Below are positions 20,995 through 31,571 of a stretch of 64,000 bases of DNA, piece after piece. How positions within the stretch are numbered: the stretch's first letter is position 1; every line of letters begins with the position of its first letter. Position numbers and translations under genes: made by a program. The notes under the pieces were generated by a model that saw only the letters and a program-made list of their open reading frames with translations, searched no databases and had not been told where the DNA came from. Origin of the DNA: Brachypterus glaber (lineage: Eukaryota > Arthropoda > Insecta > Coleoptera > Kateretidae); assembly GCA_958510825.1 (NCBI GenBank), contig OY294054.1, positions 7,914,191 through 7,978,190 on the forward strand, in the 5' to 3' direction.

Positions 20995-21365
20995 TGATCT
21001 TGGATAATTTTCTTGACCAGAGCACTTGACAAAGTTCTTTGTAAAGAATTGGACAATTCTTGAGCAAGAGAATTAATCAAGATTCTGTATCCAGACTTGG
21101 GCAAGATTCTGGAAGCAGAGCGTTTAGCAATACTTTGTCAAGTCTGTTTGTCCTAGCAAGCAATTTGACAAGATTCTTGTACAAGAATATTGACCTACTC
21201 TAACAAGTACGATTTGCTCATGATAGAGATCGCTTTTCAATTTCTTGTCAATTTTGCTTGCTACATTCTTGCTTAAGACTTGTCCAAGTATCTTGACAAA
21301 GTATCTGTAGCAATTCTTTGACAACTCTTGAACAAGAATCTGTAACGCAGCGAAACGTTTTCGAG
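20995..21365. repeat. CAAG/CTTG-rich degenerate inverted repeat cluster
   Basis: Dozens of short CAAGATTCTTG, GACAAGAATCTTG and TTGACAAAG units in both orientations, making the segment roughly palindromic. No ORF of its own. It lies between the transposase and the right end of the transposon. Confidence 0.6.
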
Positions 21366-21487
21366 ACCTCCACACTTAAATGTTTTGGCATTTTAAAAAT
21401 TGCAAAACAAACAACAAGAGTAAGAACACAACAAAATTCAAAAACTTTAAACAAACTTTAAACAAATATAAAAACAGAACAAAATCA

Positions 21488-21660
21488 AGTGGGGTCTACC
21501 AGACCCCGATGGGTCCAGCCAGACCCTTATTTGATTCACCAATATATTTTTATAAACGCTTGTTTCCTTTTATTGTCTACTAGATCTCGTTTATAAATAG
21601 GGGGTCTGCCAGACTTCCACTGGGGTCAGAAAGACCCCTATTTGAGCCACAGATTCTTTT
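21488..21660. repeat. GGGGTCTACCAGACCCC palindromic units
   Basis: GTGGGGTCTACCAGACCCC, GGGTCCAGCCAGACCC, GGGGGTCTGCCAGACTTCC and GGGGTCAGAAAGACCCC: four related palindromes in two pairs about 120 bases apart, each pair followed by TATTTGA and CAC. Confidence 0.6.
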
Positions 21661-22525
21661 GCAGGCTCAATATACAACCTCTTGGTCTACAACCTATGTT
21701 TTTTTAATGAATGTGTCCACAGTATCCATTTTACATCGGTAGGTTTCACCACAAGGTGTTCGACGCCATAGGTTCATTTATTTTACCGTTAGATTCGTTT
21801 TAATTAAAAAAAAGCCAAAAATTCAAAATAAGAGACCATAATACGTATTTTTATTTTTTCATGCCACTTGCCTCAAATAGTGGACCGAAAAAAATCGTTG
21901 CTGGAAATTCGTTGCTAACTTCACACCGGTCAAAATCAAAACAGAAAAAACAATGTTTTTTGCTTTGTAAAAAGCAGTTTTGGTCTCAAAAAACAGATTT
22001 GTATTTGGTTATAAAAACATAACACAAAAGCAAAACAGAAACACGTTTAAAACAGAATATAAGTTTAAAATAGAACAAAAAATAGAGAAACAATGTATAA
22101 AAACAAAGTTTTTGCTTTGAAAAAGGCAACTTTGGTTTTAAAAAACTCAGATTTTTAATAGGTTATTAAAAAAATAACACAAAAATCAAAAAAGAAATAC
22201 GTTTAGAACTTATTATTAGGAAAATAATTAAAATAAATCGAAAAATATAAACTTTAACCTCAAAATACTTGTCAAACGCCCAAAAGTCACCAAAAGTTAC
22301 CCGGCAAAGTTCCACAGGGTAAGTTGCCAAGTCTAATTTAGAATCGCAAACTTCCAGTATCTTTCATAGGTTAAATGTCAATATATTTCAACAAATATAT
22401 TTGTTTAAATTAAAATACTGTTATTCCAAGTTATGTTTAATTATAAAAATTTAACAACATAATTAATTTTAGATTTTTATATCATATGAATAAAACTTTT
22501 ACATAAAATGAATTCAATAAATATT

Positions 22526-22583
22526 TAATCTGGCAACAAGGCACACTCCTGAAAAAAACGGTCAATTCGCTTTAGCTTTTTGA
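22526..22583 (-). repeat. Right terminal inverted repeat of the 4.5-kb transposon
   Basis: Reverse complement of 18039-18094; shares the AGGAGTGTGCC core and the GCTTTAGCTTTTTG end. Confidence 0.9.
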
Positions 22584-22586
22584 ATC

Positions 22587-23426
22587 ACTTTACCCTAAAC
22601 TATTAAAAGGTGAAACCTTTTACACAGATGGATCCAAAATGAAGGAAGGGACGGTAGCAGGAATCCATGGACCGGGCAAAGAAATTAGCTTAAACCTGGG
22701 AACCAAGGCAACCATTTTCCAAGCGGAAATCTATGCGTTTATGTCTGCGCACAAGAAATGGTATCGGAGTCCTACACGGATAGGACAGTAAATATCATTT
22801 TAGACAGCCAGGCAGCAATAAAGGCATGATTCATATGCCTTTAGCTCGGAACTGGTATATGAAGCGAGCTATGTAGAATGGCTGAACATAACCAAGTAAA
22901 TTTGATATGGGTACCAGGACATCAAGGTATAGATAGTAATGAGAAGGCAGACGATCTTGCAAGAAAGGGGAGTGAAGCCGTACTCACAGGACCAGAACCA
23001 TGCTGTGGGGTATCATATTCCTCTGCCAGACACGAGGTCAGGAAAATGTTGAGGAATGGACACCAGCAACATTGGATAGATGCACCTAAAATGAGGCACT
23101 CTAAACTCTTTCTAGGGGGGGCAACCAAGAAAAGAACCAGCTTACTTCTAGGCATGTCCAGGAGTCAACTGAGAGCAATAACGGGTATAATAACTGGGCA
23201 CTGCTTACTGAACAAGCACCGACACCAAATGGGACAGACTACGATCCCCGTGTGCAGGAGATGTGGGGAAGGGGACGAGGAGCCCTACCACCTCATATGT
23301 GAATGTCCATCCCTAATAGGCCTAAGATGGAGATATTTTGGGAACGACTCTCTGGAACCAAACGAGATCATGAACACTCCCCTGAAACAGTACCTGGACT
23401 TTATAAAAGAAACACGGATGATATGA
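22587..23426 (+). pseudogene. RNase H and C-terminal region of LOA/I-type ORF2
   Basis: ETFYTDGSK (22610-22640) supplies the first RNase H Asp, FQAEIYA (about 22720) the Glu, ILDSQAAIKA (about 22800) the third acidic residue, and VPGHQGIDSNEKADDLAR (22910-22965) the His and last Asp. The early blocks lie in different frames (shifts near 22745 and 22828), so the domain is broken. From 22878 the frame is open for 182 codons and ends in a C-terminal CRRCGEGDEEPYHLICECP zinc-knuckle-like region (CX2C..H..C). RNase H would degrade the RNA template; its presence supports LOA/I affiliation. The stop is at 23424-23426. Confidence 0.85.
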
Positions 23427-23493
23427 GGAGATCTGTGCGGTTAACACAAAGGTCCCTAGGGACCAGGTGTTGAGGGCTGTGAACCCCGCACTG

Positions 23494-23513
23494 AACTAAA
23501 CTAAACTAAACTA
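23494..23513 (+). repeat. CTAAA tail, 3' end of copy B
   Basis: ACTAAACTAAACTAAACTA: short tandem repeat in place of poly(A), as in I-type elements. Confidence 0.75.
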
Positions 23514-23569
23514 CGATTTTCAAAATTTATATAATAAGCAAAATAAATATTAACCTTTAGAGGGCTGGG

Positions 23570-24215
23570 ATGGTAGAAATTTCTACCACCTTGCACACAT
23601 CAATATGTTTTTTAAGCTAAATTTGGCCTGTTAAATAAGAGAAAAATAGTAAAAAAAATCCTAGAGCAACCCTTGACCTTGAAAACACCACCTCAAGGTC
23701 AAATTAATTTTATTCCCTATTTTAGCCTCAAAGTTGGTATACCCATGTTTTTTGGTGCCCTGAGTACCAAAAAAATAGTGAAAAAAACGCTGAAGGTTCC
23801 CTTGACCTTGTAACCTTGAGAGGCAAGGGGACTCACGGAAATAAATTACCCCAACGTGAGAGGAAAGGGGACTCACGAAAATCAAGCACTCCAAAGGGAT
23901 CGTTATTTGGCTCGTCCACGTCGTCGATTTGGGTAACGCTAAGAGCGAAAGTAGGACTTAGCGGAAGTAGTGGCTTTAAGTACCTACAGCATCTTGTTCA
24001 CTATTTTTTTTTTCGTACTCAGCACCCCAAAAAACATGGGTATACCAACTTTGAGGCTAAGACAGTGAAAAAATAATTTTGATCTCGAAATAGATATTTT
24101 CAAAGTCAGCTTGACCTTGAAATATCAATTTTCATGGTCAAGGGAACCTCCAGTATCTTCTTCACTATTTTTTTCGTATTCAGCGCACCAAAAAACATGG
24201 GTATATCAAAGAGCT
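23570..24215. repeat. Inverted-repeat segment around CCATGTTTTTTGG
   Basis: TATACCCATGTTTTTTGGTG (23738) is inverted at 24030-24050 and again at 24186-24206 (CACCAAAAAACATGGGTAT). CTTGACCTTG and AAGGGGACTCACG repeats also occur. It is probably one or two decayed foldback elements. No gene. Confidence 0.6.
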
Positions 24216-24223
24216 TAGCAGGA

Positions 24224-26020
24224 TAAGCATGTAAAAAGTGACCCAGCCCGATATGAGCTGAGTATTTGTCCAAAAGGTAGCTCACATAGAGGTCAGTTGA
24301 TTCCCAGACTTGCAGCCCCCAACAACCCCCAGGGGGGTCAGAATTATTTTTTTTACTTCGGTTGTGTCGATACGATTGACTTCAAATTTGGAACGCATAA
24401 TAAGGACTATAAGAATAGTCTACAAAAAAAAATATTGTCGATTTGCTATCATTCTAACCTATAAAAAATATAAATTATTTTTTTGAAGGACCCAAAAGGG
24501 CCATTTTTGGCCTAACACAACCGTCCATCCGTCTGTCCGTCCGATGTCATGTTTTTTGTGGACATGATAACTCAAGAAAGAATAATACGATTGACTTAAA
24601 ATTATTTGGAAAAATCAAGTTCGATGAGTGGAAGATCCCTATTATTTTTCAAAGTAATCTCCCCAAACACAAAAAGGTTATGGTGGGTTAAAGTTTTTAA
24701 AAAATTTAAAACTATATTTTTCAAAAGTTTTAATTATTTAATGTTTTTTTTTTCAATAAAGAAAAATAATTTTTTTTATTTCTTTTTATTTTTTTTTGGA
24801 AATTTTTCCTTTTTCAAAAAAAAATTTTAAAAATAACTTTTTTGTGAACAATTTTTTTTTTTTCATTTTTTTAAAACTTTTTTTTGAAAACTTTTTTTAT
24901 TTAACAACTTCTTGTTTTGCAAAAAAAAAATAAAAAATACAAAATGAGAATTTAAAAAAAAAGTTATAAACAAAAGTTATAAACAAAAGTTTTAAACAAA
25001 AGTTATAAAAAAAGTTTTCAAAAAAATACAAGAAATAAGGAAGACAAAAAAAATAAAAAAATAAAAAATTGTTCATAAAAAATTAAAAAAATATAAAAAA
25101 AATTTTAATTCTTTTTTTTTTTGAAAAAGTAAAAAATTTCAAACAAAAATTCTTTTAAACACATTTTTCAAAAAAAATCAAAATTTTCTTTTTTCGAAAA
25201 ACAAAAAAAAAACAAAAAAAAAATAAAAAAAACAATTTGAAAAGATATTTTTTTTTCATTTTTTTTAGCTTTTTTGTTTTTGGAAGAATTACTTTCAAAA
25301 ACAATAGGGATTTTCCCCTTGATTTTTTCCTGAAAATTTCAAGTCCATCGGATTATTCGTTCTTGACTTCTGGTGTTCACAAAAAAAGTTACAACGAACG
25401 GACAGACGGATAGAAAGACGCACAGACGAAAATTTTCAGTTTCTTATTTTTTCATGAAACACCTTTGTATTAAAGCATTTTTTGTCTAGGGAGTTTTTTG
25501 CGATTCTGGGAAATTCGAAACTACAGCATAATACTATTCTAAAGCTACGAGCTGTGTATAGTATAATAAAGAGATTATTCCAAATAATATTCTTAATTAT
25601 TTTCATACTTTAAGTTGTAGTTTAAATGAATAAAAACGGTACAAGACCAAATGCGTATCTGACGCAGTTTTTATTTTTTTTTGAAATAAAATAAAAAAAA
25701 TGGGGGTCAAAAATGGCCCTTTTGGGTCCTTCATAAAAAATAAGTGATATTTTTTTTATAGGTTAGAATGATCGCAAATCGACAATATTTTTTATAGACT
25801 ATTCTTATAGTTCTTATTATGCGTTCCAAATTTGAAGTCAATCGGATGGACACAACCGGAGAAAAAAATAATTCGTGTCGAAGTAAAAAAAAAATATTCT
25901 GAACCCCCTGGGGGTTGTTGGTGGCTGAAAGTCTGGGAATCAAATGACCTCTATGTGAGCTACCTTTTGCACAAATACATACTCAGCTCATATCGTACTG
26001 GGGCACTTTTTACATGCTTA
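24224..26020. mobile_element. Foldback element with ~300-bp terminal inverted repeats
   Basis: Left arm 24224-24515 begins TAAGCATGTAAAAAGTG; right arm 25706-26020 is its inverse, ending CACTTTTTACATGCTTA. The core holds homopolymer-like A/T DNA (24700-25260) and a segment (24595-24680, inverted at 25290-25400) shared with 49440-49530 and 57310-57410. There is no transposase. The next element's RT starts at its right end. Confidence 0.8.
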
Positions 26021-27390
26021 ACAGGCCCATTGCATTGTTGCCAGTTTTGTCAAAGGTGTATGAAAAACTGCTTTTGAAGCAGGCTGTAGAGTATTTTGAA
26101 AGTAATAATTTGCTTTCAAGACACCAGTTTGGCTTTCGCAAAAACTTGTCCACTACAAATGCTATACTTTCATTTATTGATACTCTACTTGACTGTTTTG
26201 AAGGGCAGGAGTTTTCTGTTGCCACTTTTTTTGATCTCAGCAAAGCTTTTGACTGTGTATCACCCTCAATTTTACTGCGAAAGCTGTATTACTATGGTTT
26301 TTCACCCAAAACATGTAGATTAATAGTTTCATATCTGTCAAACAGAACTCAGCGTGTCAACGTCGATGGTGTTTTGTCGGATGAGGTTTTTTTGGACATT
26401 GGTGTACTACAGGGATCTCATTTAGGTCCCTTTCTTTTCTTGATCTATGTAAACGACCTGCCAGATAACATTATCGATGGTACGCTTGAAAATGAGATTC
26501 CTGATACTATATCAGAAGATTCCATGTCTGACACAGGTGCTTGTGACTTTGTTGACATTCTGGAGACAGACATTGACAATGTTACACTATTTGATGATGA
26601 TACATCTTTTAATGTGAAAAACAAAGACCTACAGTTAGCAGTTCGAGCGAACGGTGAGGCACAGTCAAGGGCCAAGCAATGGTTTGTCTCAAATTGTCTC
26701 TGCTTAAATGCTGATAAGATCGTTAATATGATTTTTTCCTTGCGTCGTCCCTATATTAAAGGTTATGAACAGAGCACAAAATTCTTGGGCTTACATTTAG
26801 ACACTAAGCTAGTGTGGGATAGGCAGGGGAGTACGGTAGCGGGCAGACTAAGCCAGAGTTGCTATCTCTTGCGCAGTCTTTCAGGCTCCCTGTCCAAAAA
26901 TGTACTTCGTACTGTATACTTCTCTGTAATTCAATCCATCCTTTGCTATGGCATTTTGGCTTGGGGACACTCCTCTTCCAGGGAGAGGGTATTTGGGTTG
27001 CAGAGAAGGGCCGTACGAATAGTTGATGAACTGGGATACAGAGATGACTGCAAATTGAGCTTTGTTAGTCTGCGTATACTCACATTCCCTTGTCTGTTCA
27101 TACTGCAGTGTCTACTTTACATGAAGAATAATATACACGATTTCTCCCTGCACAGCTCTGTTCATGGCTACAATACCAGACACGCCAACAATATTCACCC
27201 AAACTTCCTGAGACTGAAAAAAACAAAAACTGGTACAAACTATTATTGCATCAAGTTCTTTAACGTATTGCCTACCTACTTTAGGAGTTACAACTACAAT
27301 AACTTTAAAACTAAAATAAAAGAGTACTTACTCAGAAAAGCATTTGAAAGCTTTAACGAATATCTAGTCAATGATTTCGGGGATCTGTAA
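26014..27390 (+). CDS. Reverse transcriptase, C-terminal 458 codons (Jockey/CR1-like)
   Basis: An uninterrupted frame from RPIALLPVLSKVYEKLL (RT block 2, residues 4-20) through HQFGFRKNLST (about 43), FFDLSKAFDCVSP with the first catalytic Asp (about 74), GVLQGSHLGPFLFLIYVND (about 130), LFDDDTSF (about 190, the position of the usual FADD), LHLDTKLVWD (about 265) and a thumb/C-terminal region with YNTRHANN (about 385). There is an Asp-rich insert (about 155-185) before the catalytic box. The first three residues derive from the adjoining foldback end, so the natural start is lost. Catalytic acids are kept, but without an endonuclease it is unlikely to move on its own. Confidence 0.85.
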   Translation: MLNRPIALLPVLSKVYEKLLLKQAVEYFESNNLLSRHQFGFRKNLSTTNAILSFIDTLLDCFEGQEFSVATFFDLSKAFDCVSPSILLRKLYYYGFSPKTCRLIVSYLSNRTQRVNVDGVLSDEVFLDIGVLQGSHLGPFLFLIYVNDLPDNIIDGTLENEIPDTISEDSMSDTGACDFVDILETDIDNVTLFDDDTSFNVKNKDLQLAVRANGEAQSRAKQWFVSNCLCLNADKIVNMIFSLRRPYIKGYEQSTKFLGLHLDTKLVWDRQGSTVAGRLSQSCYLLRSLSGSLSKNVLRTVYFSVIQSILCYGILAWGHSSSRERVFGLQRRAVRIVDELGYRDDCKLSFVSLRILTFPCLFILQCLLYMKNNIHDFSLHSSVHGYNTRHANNIHPNFLRLKKTKTGTNYYCIKFFNVLPTYFRSYNYNNFKTKIKEYLLRKAFESFNEYLVNDFGDL

Positions 27391-27590
27391 ACATTGTCCT
27401 TATTTTATTTTACTTTAAGCTTTTATTATCAATTATTTTAATTGTGTCAATGTGATATATTTCTATGTGATTTATATGTGAACTAGTTAATTTATTTATT
27501 TATTTATTTAATTCAATTTTATTATCATTCTTGACGTATGTACAATGTTAAAACATCAATATATATTCTATTCTATTCTATTCTAAGGGA
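26021..27590 (+). mobile_element. Non-LTR retrotransposon, 5' truncated, TTCTA tail
   Basis: A single RT ORF followed by about 200 bases of 3' UTR and a (TTCTA)n tail at 27566-27586. It begins within the RT fingers, exactly at the end of the foldback element. Confidence 0.8.
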
Positions 27591-27650
27591 GCGTTCAAGT
27601 ATTACGTAACGCAAATTTTGATCCCGTATGTGAAGTTTGGCCAAGCATTT
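27591..27650. repeat. Orphan end of GGGAACGTTCAAGTATTACG MITE family
   Basis: GGGAGCGTTCAAGTATTACG at 27588-27607 matches the ends of complete copies at 31572-31726 and 50990-51218. The partner end is not seen nearby. Confidence 0.6.
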
Positions 27651-27769
27651 CAGGAACACCCTGTATAGGAACTTTTTCAAAGTTTTTAATAAAGAATTAA
27701 CCTATAAAAAACAGGCCAAATACGTTTTTTACGCAAAATAAATAAAAAGGAAAATAAAAAACAAAAAAG

Positions 27770-27848
27770 CAGTCTGGGGATGGATGTCGAACCTGGGACT
27801 TTTCTGACGTCAGCCAGTTAAATTGACCTCTACACCACGAGCCGACTG
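27770..27848 (-). repeat. tRNA-like, probably SINE-derived Pol III unit
   Basis: On the minus strand the 79-nt segment has an A-box-like TGGTGTAGAGG and a B-box-like GGTTCGACATCC at tRNA spacing. CAGTC/GACTG ends could pair as an acceptor stem. It is followed by CTTTTTTG, a Pol III-type terminator. The D and anticodon stems do not fold cleanly, so I treat it as a tRNA-derived repeat rather than a tRNA gene. Confidence 0.45.
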
Positions 27849-28898
27849 TTAAAATTTGTTTATAAGGTTTAGTACAGTTTATAACGTTTTTATCTTGTCA
27901 AGTGTGCTTTTATAACTTTTGTTTTTAACTCCATATTTTTTTTTATTGGATAGTTTTTTATGAAACGAGTTGGTTTACAAAATTAAGCAGCCCGAAATAT
28001 ATAGAAATAGCATGGTAACATATCCCGTACATTACGTTTATTTTTTTTTGTCCTTTGTAATTTGTCTGCCTGTAAAAGTTCATTTAAACTTGCCGCTCGT
28101 TAATAAATTATAAAAGATTCTCAGTTTATATGATACGCCTCTGGTGTAAAATAAATCGTCAATCTTTCGTTGCGCGATAGTGTATTCCCATTATATAAAG
28201 TTTGTGTAAAGCTTGTTTGATTCAAACTTCATAGAGGTCTCCACTTAACTCCTTCTTATTTTAATCGTATTCACGGAAAAAACAATCTAGTTGCCTCGAC
28301 CCACTGCCCTAGCCAAGAAGATTTAGTGTAGGGTAGAAGGTCAAAAATGTTAACTCCTCGACAAAAAGGTTAAAAAAAAACAAAAAAAAATAACGTTCCC
28401 ACCTGCTAAAATTACAACTTTTATTTTTTTAACCCATGAAATAAAATGAAACTTTGCCCCAGTATTACTCTAAAACATAAAGCCTTACTTTTCATTTTTT
28501 TTTTATTAAAATTGATCAAATTCCCTACTGAATTTTCCCAATTTGTTGCGATGTGAATAACATAATAAGGCCAGCAACTACACAAAAAAATTCCCTATAG
28601 GATTTGCGCCTCGTTGCCCCACTCCAAGGCATGGTGCAAACAGAATTCTGGTTGCACCAACCATAAAAAATAGTTTTGTTATATTTTCCTATTTTTCTGG
28701 TTAAGGCAACTGGGTCGTTTTCTTTTTTTTTAATTCCTACTGGATTTTACAATCTATAGTTTTTTAATTTCTGCATTAGTATTTTCCTTTTCCATTTAAA
28801 AAAATTAAAAATAAGAAAAACCTTTTGTTATTTTTTGCTTATTTTTGGATTTTTTATCTGTCGTTCGGTGTATTTCTATTAGCGTTTTTAGGGCTTTC
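27849..28898. other. AT-rich intergenic DNA, no gene seen
   Basis: No ORF or clear repeat structure. Confidence 0.5.
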
Positions 28899-30039
28899 AG
28901 GGCTCCCACCGAAAATTTTCAGATTTTTTTTTATGATTTTATGACAATTTTAAGCATTTTGTGACAAATTTTATGACAAAATATTTGGAAAAAAAGCGGA
29001 AATCTTCCATTTTAAATCCTTATTCTACAGCACTCTATCTCTAGCTAGGGCCTGACCGAGCCAGTCGAAGCCCCGGGGAAACTTAGAATTTTTTGGTGTA
29101 TTTTAATTTTAAAACAGTGTTGCAAAGTTTCATAAAAATGCAAGAAAGCTCTAGCACCTCAAGCGATTTTTTTTATTTGACGTTGTTTTACAAACACCAT
29201 GCCGCAGGCGACATTTTTACGAATTCTGTTAATTCACGTTAATTTAATACTGTAAAAATCTTAAAAGCCTCGTTAAAAGCCCTAGTGCCAAGGCGAAAAT
29301 TTTTACGAATTTGAAGGTCTATGGTCCACTTAGAAACGATCCGCATATTTGCTCATTAAATATAGTATGAACTAAAATAAACTGTCGACGTCGGGCACTC
29401 CTCGAACCCGGGTCCCGGGGAAGCATTTTTGAGTTATCCTGCCCACAAGAATTACCGGACGAACCACCACCCTGAGGGGTGGTGGTTTTGGACCAGAAAC
29501 AGTTTCAGCGATCTCGGAAACTCCTATATGCCAATTTTTACGAAAATACTGTAATTATTACTCCTGCCCTGCAAAGATGAAGTTAAAACAGATTCAACTC
29601 AAAAATTTAAAAATGATTGCCTTTTACCCCCAGGGGATGGAGTAAGAAAATATTTATTCCAAAACTGAGTTCAGCAACCTAAAAAACCCTGTATAGCAAT
29701 TTTCACTAAAAAATATTGTAAATATTTTAAAATAATTACCCCCTGCCCGCGGGGGTGCAGAAAAAATGTATGAACAGATTCAGTTTCAGCGACCTTAAAA
29801 ACCCCCATACACCAATTTTAAAGAAAATATTAAACATATTTAAAAATAATTTCCCACAACCAAACTAAACGTCAAAAAAAAACAAAAAAACTTCTTTCCC
29901 AGGTCGCTCTAAAGTAAAAATTATGAGTATTTTTATGAAATTTTATGAATTTTATGACAGTAATTTTATTCTATGACGATTTTAGGACAAATTGGGTCAT
30001 TTTATGACATTTTATGATTTTATGACAAGTGGGAGGCCT
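28899..30039. mobile_element. hAT-like element (1141 bp), non-autonomous
   Basis: Ends AGGGCTCCCAC and, inverted, AGGCCTCCCAC (10 of 11). Flanked by GGGCTTTC (28891-28898) and GGGCTTTT (30040-30047), an 8-bp duplication with one mismatch as expected of hAT. Subterminal TTTTATGAC motifs recur at both ends. The core carries the GC-block repeat (29455-29860) and a tRNA-like GGGTTCGAGGAG (rc) segment near 29400. No transposase. Confidence 0.7.
29455..29860 (-). repeat. GC-block dispersed tandem repeat, reverse orientation
   Basis: Three to four units with CAGTTTCAGCGACC, AAAACCCC, ATATGCCAATTTT and CCCCTGCCCGCGGGGG, the inverse of 2904-3345. Confidence 0.75.
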
Positions 30040-30280
30040 GGGCTTTTGAATAATAAATAACAAATATTTTGTTGACCAAAATTACATTAACAAACATTTT
30101 CCCATATGTTTTTACCCTTTTCCACAAAAATATGATTTCCAAAAAAAAAAGGAAGGACAAGCGCTCGTATCAGTTTAAGGTCAATTTATTGAACTAAAAA
30201 TGATACAAAGTTTGTCATTAAAATTATTGAATAATAATTATAATTGATTTAAATTCAAATTGTCAGCAAAATAGTAATTA

Positions 30281-30766
30281 TATACCAAAGTAGAGAAAAT
30301 ATTTTTTATAGGGTATTAAATTTTGAGATGGGTAGCATCTAGTGATTTAAGAATGCGAGGTCATAATAGTCTTCTCTACGGTAGTTTATATATTATTTGT
30401 TTCTATACTTGCACTGTTTAACTATTTTTATTCAGATAATAAAGTAAAATATTAACAGGAATGCCGTTTCCTAAAATTTTTATAAAAATAAAGTAGCCAT
30501 GATCAATGATATTTACTCAAATAAATATTTTGACTGAAGTTTAAAAATTTAGTTTTTATTTAGGATTTTTATTATAATATTTAGCTAATTATTGATTGTA
30601 TTAATTAATAATAATTATAATTAATTCTGTTTAATAAGTAAAAAGTTATTAATAGTAATTCTATACCAAGGTAGAGACTACATTTTTTATAGCTGAGCGT
30701 ATTAAATCCCGAGCTACATAGCAGCGAGGGATTTAAGAGTGCCAGTCTTCTCTACCGTGGTTTATA
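30281..30766. repeat. Two copies of a hairpin unit TATACCAAGGTAGAGA...TCTCTACCG
   Basis: Unit 1 spans 30281-30390, unit 2 30662-30766. Each starts TATACCAA(A/G)GTAGAGA and ends TCTCTACCGTGGTTTATA or similar, so each folds on itself. The core AAATCCCGAGCTACATAGC forms a second inner stem with GCAGCGAGGGATTT. Surrounding sequence is also duplicated at about 380 bp spacing, indicating tandem duplication. Confidence 0.7.
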
Positions 30767-31571
30767 TATTATTTTTTTCACTACTAGCACATTTATTCTC
30801 ATTATTTAACATTTTTATATCAATAATAAACTAAAATGTATCCTGGATCTTAATTAACCGCGCAAAAACAAGTAGCCTTTGCAATTGTTATTTCTGAAAA
30901 CAAATGAATAAATTGATTTATTCAATGAAAATTGACAGGGTGGAATTTTTATATTTTTAAAATGTTTGAAAACATCGTTAAGTTTTTTTTATTTACTGAA
31001 TATTATGTTATACTCTATTATAATTAATTCATTTGTAATATTTGCCATGGTCATTTTATATCCAATGGCAAAATATTGTTGCATATTGTCCATTAAAAAT
31101 TATAAGCAATGACGTGTCTTTGCAGTTTAAGGAAAATACAGTGGCAGATATCAACTGTTTATAAAATTTACCCCTACTAAGAGAAAAAATTATTATTGCT
31201 TTAGGTGAAGAAAATTGATTTTACAGTCTAAAAACATGATAAATAATGGTATGTTCAAAAGCTAGTAGTGAAAAAAAAACTATTTTTAAATTAGTGAAAA
31301 TTGCACAAAGAACTGGAACATTAAAAGTGACAGAAATCAGCTAGGTAAAAACATTTTTTTCTCTAATTAAAAACTAGGTACCTAAATAATGGTGACTTCT
31401 AATGCTAGTAGTGAAAAAAATAATTTTATTTAATCCAGTCTGAATTATCCAGACTAAACTATGATTTAACTACGTGTATTAAAATAAATATTTGCCGTTT
31501 TGCCCTTTTGTGTAACTAAGGATAATTAAAAATATTTTGTATTTTTTTTAGATTATTGCCTTACGCATTTG
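30767..31571. other. AT-rich DNA with GCTAGTAGTGAAAAAAA repeats
   Basis: No ORF. The motif CTAGTAGTGAAAAAAA occurs at 31262 and 31402, suggesting decayed tandem units. Confidence 0.5.

Larger units (their letters stand above)
18040..22582 (-). mobile_element. Tc1/mariner-like DNA transposon with ~55-bp terminal inverted repeats
   Basis: Left end CAAAAAGCTAAAGCGAATTG and right end its reverse complement; the inversion extends through ACCGTTATTTCAGGAGTGTG and GCCCTGTTGCC with few mismatches. Copy B of the LOA/I-type element is interrupted exactly here. The transposase remnant reads on the minus strand. No clear TA target duplication is visible at the ends (flanks GTTCG and AATCAC), which is odd for this superfamily. 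At least two smaller elements are nested inside. Confidence 0.8.
16215..23513 (+). mobile_element. LOA/I-type non-LTR retrotransposon, copy B (5' truncated, interrupted)
   Basis: Plus-strand element that starts in the EN-RT linker at 16215 and carries RT and RNase H. It ends at a CTAAA-repeat tail (23494-23513). A DNA transposon occupies 18040-22582 between RT and RNase H. It shares RT blocks with copy A but is clearly more diverged. The endonuclease is missing. Confidence 0.85.

Noticed and set aside
29385..29470. A second tRNA gene (GGGTTCGAGGAG on the minus strand)
   Set aside because: B-box-like only; the A box and stems do not fit.
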